Assembly: GCA_937894565.1 (NCBI GenBank)
Contig: CALBHK010000277.1
Location: 1-5,398, forward strand
Direction of reading: 5' to 3'
Source: an uncultured Chlamydiae bacterium
GTDB taxonomy: Bacteria; Chlamydiota; Chlamydiia; Chlamydiales; CALBHK01
Length of the DNA stretch: 5,398 nt
Shown: positions 4,848 through 5,398 of the stretch, one piece after another
How positions within the stretch are numbered: the stretch's first letter is position 1
Layout of the letters: every line of letters starts with the position of its first letter
Notes under the pieces: model-generated
Seen by the model: the letters and a program-made list of their open reading frames with translations, nothing else
What the model was told of the DNA's origin: nothing
Databases searched by the model: none
Position numbers and translations under genes: made by a program

Positions 4848-4940
4848 TGGCGGAGAGAGAGGGATTTGAACCCTCGGTACAGCTTTTGGCTGTACGAGCG
4901 TTTAGCAAACGCTTGGTTTCAGCCACTCACCCATCTCTCC
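4848..4940 (-). tRNA. tRNA-Ser (anticodon GCU)
   Basis: On the minus strand acceptor arm GGAGAGA (4940-4934) pairs with TCTCTCC (4858-4852), followed by discriminator G and an encoded CCA (4850-4848). The anticodon arm is AGCGT-TTGCTAA-ACGCT, giving anticodon GCU, which reads AGC and AGU serine codons. The long variable arm GTACAGC/GCTGTAC marks a class II tRNA, as expected for Ser. The T arm is GAGGG-TTCAAAT-CCCTC. All stems are intact. Confidence 0.95.
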
Positions 4941-4948
4941 GAAATGTG

Positions 4949-4963
4949 CAGATTTAAAATCTG
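4949..4963. repeat. Short palindrome just upstream of tRNA-Ser
   Basis: CAGATTT (4949-4955) and AAATCTG (4957-4963) mirror each other around one base, 9 bp before the tRNA-Ser 5' end. It overlaps a weak minus-strand promoter candidate (TTCATA, 17 bp, TTAAAT), so it may be part of the tRNA promoter or a binding site; it could also be chance in AT-rich DNA. Confidence 0.35.
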
Positions 4964-5076
4964 GGAAACTTCAATATGAATACTGGCAACTTATTGAAAC
5001 TTTGGCTAATTAGAGCAAATCTGCCATATTAACCGGTGGTTAGCAAGCCTTATCTATTTCCTAAATCGCTAAAAAA

Positions 5077-5105
5077 TTGACACAAATATAAATCTTTCTT
5101 GATTT
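5077..5105 (+). promoter_or_regulatory. Candidate promoter for tRNA-Arg
   Basis: A perfect -35 hexamer TTGACA at 5077-5082 is followed after 17 bp by a poor -10 match (TGATTT, 5100-5105). Transcription would begin about 40 bases before the tRNA, leaving a 5' leader to be trimmed. The -35 is convincing, the -10 is not. Confidence 0.35.
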
Positions 5106-5150
5106 TCTTAGTTTTTTTGATTACTTGAAGAGGATTCCATGTCTGTTTTT

Positions 5151-5227
5151 GCACTCGTAGCTCAGCTGGATAGAGTACCTGACTACGAATCAGGTGGTCA
5201 GAGGTTCGAATCCTCTCGAGTGCACCA
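5151..5227 (+). tRNA. tRNA-Arg (anticodon ACG)
   Basis: Acceptor arm GCACTCG (5151-5157) pairs with CGAGTGC (5217-5223), followed by discriminator A and encoded CCA (5225-5227). The anticodon arm CCTGA-CTACGAA-TCAGG gives ACG; in bacteria A34 of this tRNA is normally converted to inosine by TadA to read CGU, CGC and CGA. The T arm is AGAGG-TTCGAAT-CCTCT. All four arms are intact at 77 nt. It is divergent from tRNA-Ser. The 171 bases after it are AT-rich, with no gene and no clear terminator. Confidence 0.97.
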
Positions 5228-5398
5228 TTTTTCAGCCGACCGGTCCGAGTTATCTATCTCATTTTGGTAATTGCTTTTTAAATGACTCATTTTAAGAAAC
5301 TTTATTTTTTCGTTAAATATTTTCACACTTACAGTGCTAAAATAAAATTACATTCACATTTAAACTGTGAAGAAAAAATTTAAATAAGACCAAACAAT

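Noticed and set aside
4682..4957. Plus-strand reading frame of 91 codons containing AEREGFEPSVQLLAVRAFSK
   Set aside because: Its second half is the antisense of tRNA-Ser, the usual source of this spurious peptide, and the first part runs through the CCTACCA repeats. There is no ribosome binding site.
5228..5398. Terminator or promoter after tRNA-Arg
   Set aside because: Only an 8-bp GACCGGTC palindrome, two ATTT-rich repeats of CTCATTTT and AT-rich sequence are seen; none forms a convincing signal.
1..5398. CRISPR array
   Set aside because: No regularly spaced repeats of CRISPR length; the only periodic repeat is the 7-bp, 11-bp-period set at 4698-4726.

Overview
The window is AT-rich DNA from a Gram-negative-like bacterium. 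Both tRNA genes encode their CCA end, Shine-Dalgarno sites are AGGA-type, and the broken protease belongs to an S1 peptidase group I associate with Bdellovibrio-like predators and their relatives. Bdellovibrionota is therefore a guess, not a demonstrated assignment.

Left part (1 to about 2820): a graveyard of mobile elements, mostly read on the minus strand. It holds the C-terminal half of an IS5-family transposase (66-551). A perfect 25-bp palindrome (509-533) joins it to a decayed IS1595-family (ISXO2-like) transposase remnant (534-756). Next comes a 5'-truncated trypsin-like serine protease (896-1393) that keeps its catalytic Asp and Ser but has lost the His region. Directly against the protease's broken end sits an apparently intact IS3-family element (1394-2816) on the plus strand, with orfA, orfB, an A9 slippery run plus hairpin for -1 frameshifting, and imperfect terminal repeats.

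Middle part (2835-4547): minus-strand genes. In transcription order these are a 62-aa membrane protein, a 64-aa basic protein of unknown function, two tandem hairpins (the second a good intrinsic terminator), a 253-aa small serine recombinase whose ribosome binding site directly follows the terminator U-tract, a 12-bp-arm inverted repeat, and a 116-aa orphan that stops 18 bp from the IS3 end and may be truncated. The two small genes and the recombinase look like the remaining core of a small mobile or phage-like cassette; this is inference.

Right part (4548-5398): largely non-coding. It holds overlapping inverted repeats, three CCTACCA repeats spaced exactly 11 bp apart, tRNA-Ser(GCU) on the minus strand and tRNA-Arg(ACG) on the plus strand, divergently oriented. 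The last 170 bp show no gene.

No complete novel defence or metabolic system is visible. The parts most worth attention are the terminator-recombinase arrangement with its two orphan small proteins, the inverted repeat beside the recombinase, the 11-bp phased repeats, and the palindrome at the junction of two transposase fragments.
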